A stretch of DNA of 6,027 nucleotides. Source: Clostridia bacterium (GTDB lineage Bacteria > Bacillota > Clostridia > Oscillospirales > CAG-272). The notes below the pieces were generated by a model that was not told where the DNA came from, ran no database searches, and worked only from the letters and a program-made list of their open reading frames with translations. Positions 4,948-6,027 of this stretch are shown in pieces. How positions within the stretch are numbered: the first letter of the stretch is position 1; each line of letters opens with the position of its first letter. The position numbers and the translations under genes are program-made. Location of the stretch: positions 1-6,027 of the forward strand of contig JAFQWT010000136.1 of assembly GCA_017407375.1 (NCBI GenBank), read 5' to 3'.

Positions 4948-6027
4948 GTGCAGGAATTTGTCCATCTGCATCTTCACAGCGAATACAGCTTGCTTGACGG
5001 CGCCTGCCGCATCCGCGAGATCCCAAGGGCCGCGGCCAAGGCAGGGCACCGCGCCGTGGCGATCACCGATCACGGCGTTATGTACGGCGCTGTGGCCTTT
5101 TACCGCGCCTGCCTTGAGGAGGGCGTGCAGCCGATCATCGGCTGTGAGGTCTACGTGGCCCCACGCTCTCGCTTCTCGAAGGAAGGGAAGGGAGACTCCT
5201 CGGGCGATCACCTGATCCTGCTTTGCAAGAACGAGGTGGGCTACCGCAACCTGATTGCCATGGTTTCCGCCTCCTTTACCGAGGGCTTTTACTCAAAGCC
5301 CCGCATCGACATGGAGCTTTTGGAAAAGCACAGGGAGGGGCTGATCGCGCTGTCGGCGTGTCTTGCGGGCTATATCCCCCGCAGGATCCTGATGGGCGAC
5401 CTCCGCTCCGCCGAGGAGTACGCCCGACGGATGCAGACCCTCTTCGGTGAGGACTTCTACCTTGAGCTTCAGGATCACGGCCTTAGTGATGAGGCGACCG
5501 TGGTCCGTGCCCTTTGCGAGCTTTCGGACCGCACGGGCATTCCGCTTGTCGCTACCAACGACGTCCACTACCTTAAGAAAAGCGATTCCGAGATCCAGGC
5601 CACGATGATGTGCATTCAGATGGGCACTGTCATCACGGACGGCCGTCCGCTGGGCTTTGAGACCGACGAATTCTATTATAAATCCACCGAGGAGATGCAA
5701 GCCCTCTTCGGTCACGTGGAGGGGGCGCTTGAAAACTCCGTGCGCATCGCGGAGAAGTGCCGCTTCTCCTTCTCCTTCGATAAGGTCCATATGCCCGCCT
5801 TCCCAACGCCCGACGGGCTCTCCCACGGGGAGTATCTGGCCCGCCTTGCGGCCGAGGGGCTGGAGCGGCGGGTGAAACATGGGCAGATCGACTTTGCCTT
5901 TGGCACGGTGGCCGAGTATCAGGAGCGCATTGCCTATGAGCTTTCGGTCATCGGGAGCAGGGGCTTTGACGGCTATTTCCTGATCGTCCGTGATTTCATT
6001 GCTTATGCGAAGGAGCATGGGATCCCC
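4948..6027 (+). CDS. dnaE: DNA polymerase III alpha subunit, N-terminal part (3' partial)
   Basis: Replicative/repair DNA polymerase of the C family, cut by the window end after 360 codons of an expected 1,100 or more. The visible part is the PHP domain (about residues 4-210) and the start of the polymerase palm/thumb region. All nine metal ligands known from metal-binding DnaE PHP domains appear present: His8 and His10 in HLHLHS, Asp17 in LLDGA, His42 in ITDHG, Glu67 in GCEVY, His88 in DHLILL, Cys138 in SACLAG, and Asp205/His207 in TNDVHY. This suggests a metal-loaded, possibly proofreading PHP domain, unlike the degenerate one of E. coli. The last residues, AYAKEHGIP, come just before the family's GPGRGS segment; the catalytic aspartates lie beyond the window. 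It is DnaE rather than PolC because it begins directly with PHP and has no OB or inserted DnaQ-like exonuclease domain ahead of it. The start is GTG 4948; no in-frame ATG precedes it. It follows whiA by 20 bases, as is usual in Clostridia. Confidence 0.95.
   Translation, partial: MQEFVHLHLHSEYSLLDGACRIREIPRAAAKAGHRAVAITDHGVMYGAVAFYRACLEEGVQPIIGCEVYVAPRSRFSKEGKGDSSGDHLILLCKNEVGYRNLIAMVSASFTEGFYSKPRIDMELLEKHREGLIALSACLAGYIPRRILMGDLRSAEEYARRMQTLFGEDFYLELQDHGLSDEATVVRALCELSDRTGIPLVATNDVHYLKKSDSEIQATMMCIQMGTVITDGRPLGFETDEFYYKSTEEMQALFGHVEGALENSVRIAEKCRFSFSFDKVHMPAFPTPDGLSHGEYLARLAAEGLERRVKHGQIDFAFGTVAEYQERIAYELSVIGSRGFDGYFLIVRDFIAYAKEHGIP

Noticed and set aside
5293..6018. 241-codon minus-strand open frame opposite dnaE
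   Set aside because: Codon-aligned antisense of the DnaE PHP/palm coding sequence, with no independent support.

Overview
The window is a GC-rich (by eye about 60%), completely coding stretch of bacterial chromosome. All genes are on the + strand and packed with gaps of 20 bases or less or with overlaps. The families point to the Firmicutes, most likely a GC-rich member of class Clostridia: an AhrC-type arginine repressor, a type II MurB, WhiA, and a DnaE with an intact metal-binding PHP domain, together with the linkage tlyA-nadK-argR-recN. A genus cannot be named from the sequence alone.

Layout: the window opens in the last 31 codons of a gene whose C-terminus matches TlyA-type rRNA 2'-O-methyltransferases (1-98). 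Its stop codon overlaps the nadK start. Then follow nadK (NAD kinase, 95-961), argR (arginine repressor, 975-1427), recN (SMC-like repair ATPase, 1445-3139), murB (peptidoglycan precursor reductase, 3141-4052), whiA (sporulation/division-type DNA-binding protein, 4055-4927) and the first 360 codons of dnaE (DNA polymerase III alpha, 4948-6027). The dnaE gene runs off the window just before the usual GPGRGS segment. No gap exceeds 20 bases. I see no internal intrinsic terminator, no convincing promoter, no RNA gene, no mobile element and no CRISPR array. The simplest reading is one long co-transcribed housekeeping unit that starts upstream of the window.

Functionally it mixes cofactor supply (NADP+ from NadK, which MurB uses as NADPH), amino-acid sensing (ArgR), genome maintenance (RecN, DnaE), cell-wall synthesis (MurB) and division control (WhiA). 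The order looks like a fusion of two clusters normally separate in Clostridia: tlyA-nadK-argR-recN (usually followed by spoIVB-spo0A) and murB-rapZ-yvcK-whiA-dnaE. Here recN runs straight into murB, and murB straight into whiA, so spoIVB, spo0A, rapZ and yvcK are all missing from their usual places. That compaction is the most notable thing in the window. I found no evidence of a previously undescribed system; this is an ordinary core region with a few small points worth checking.
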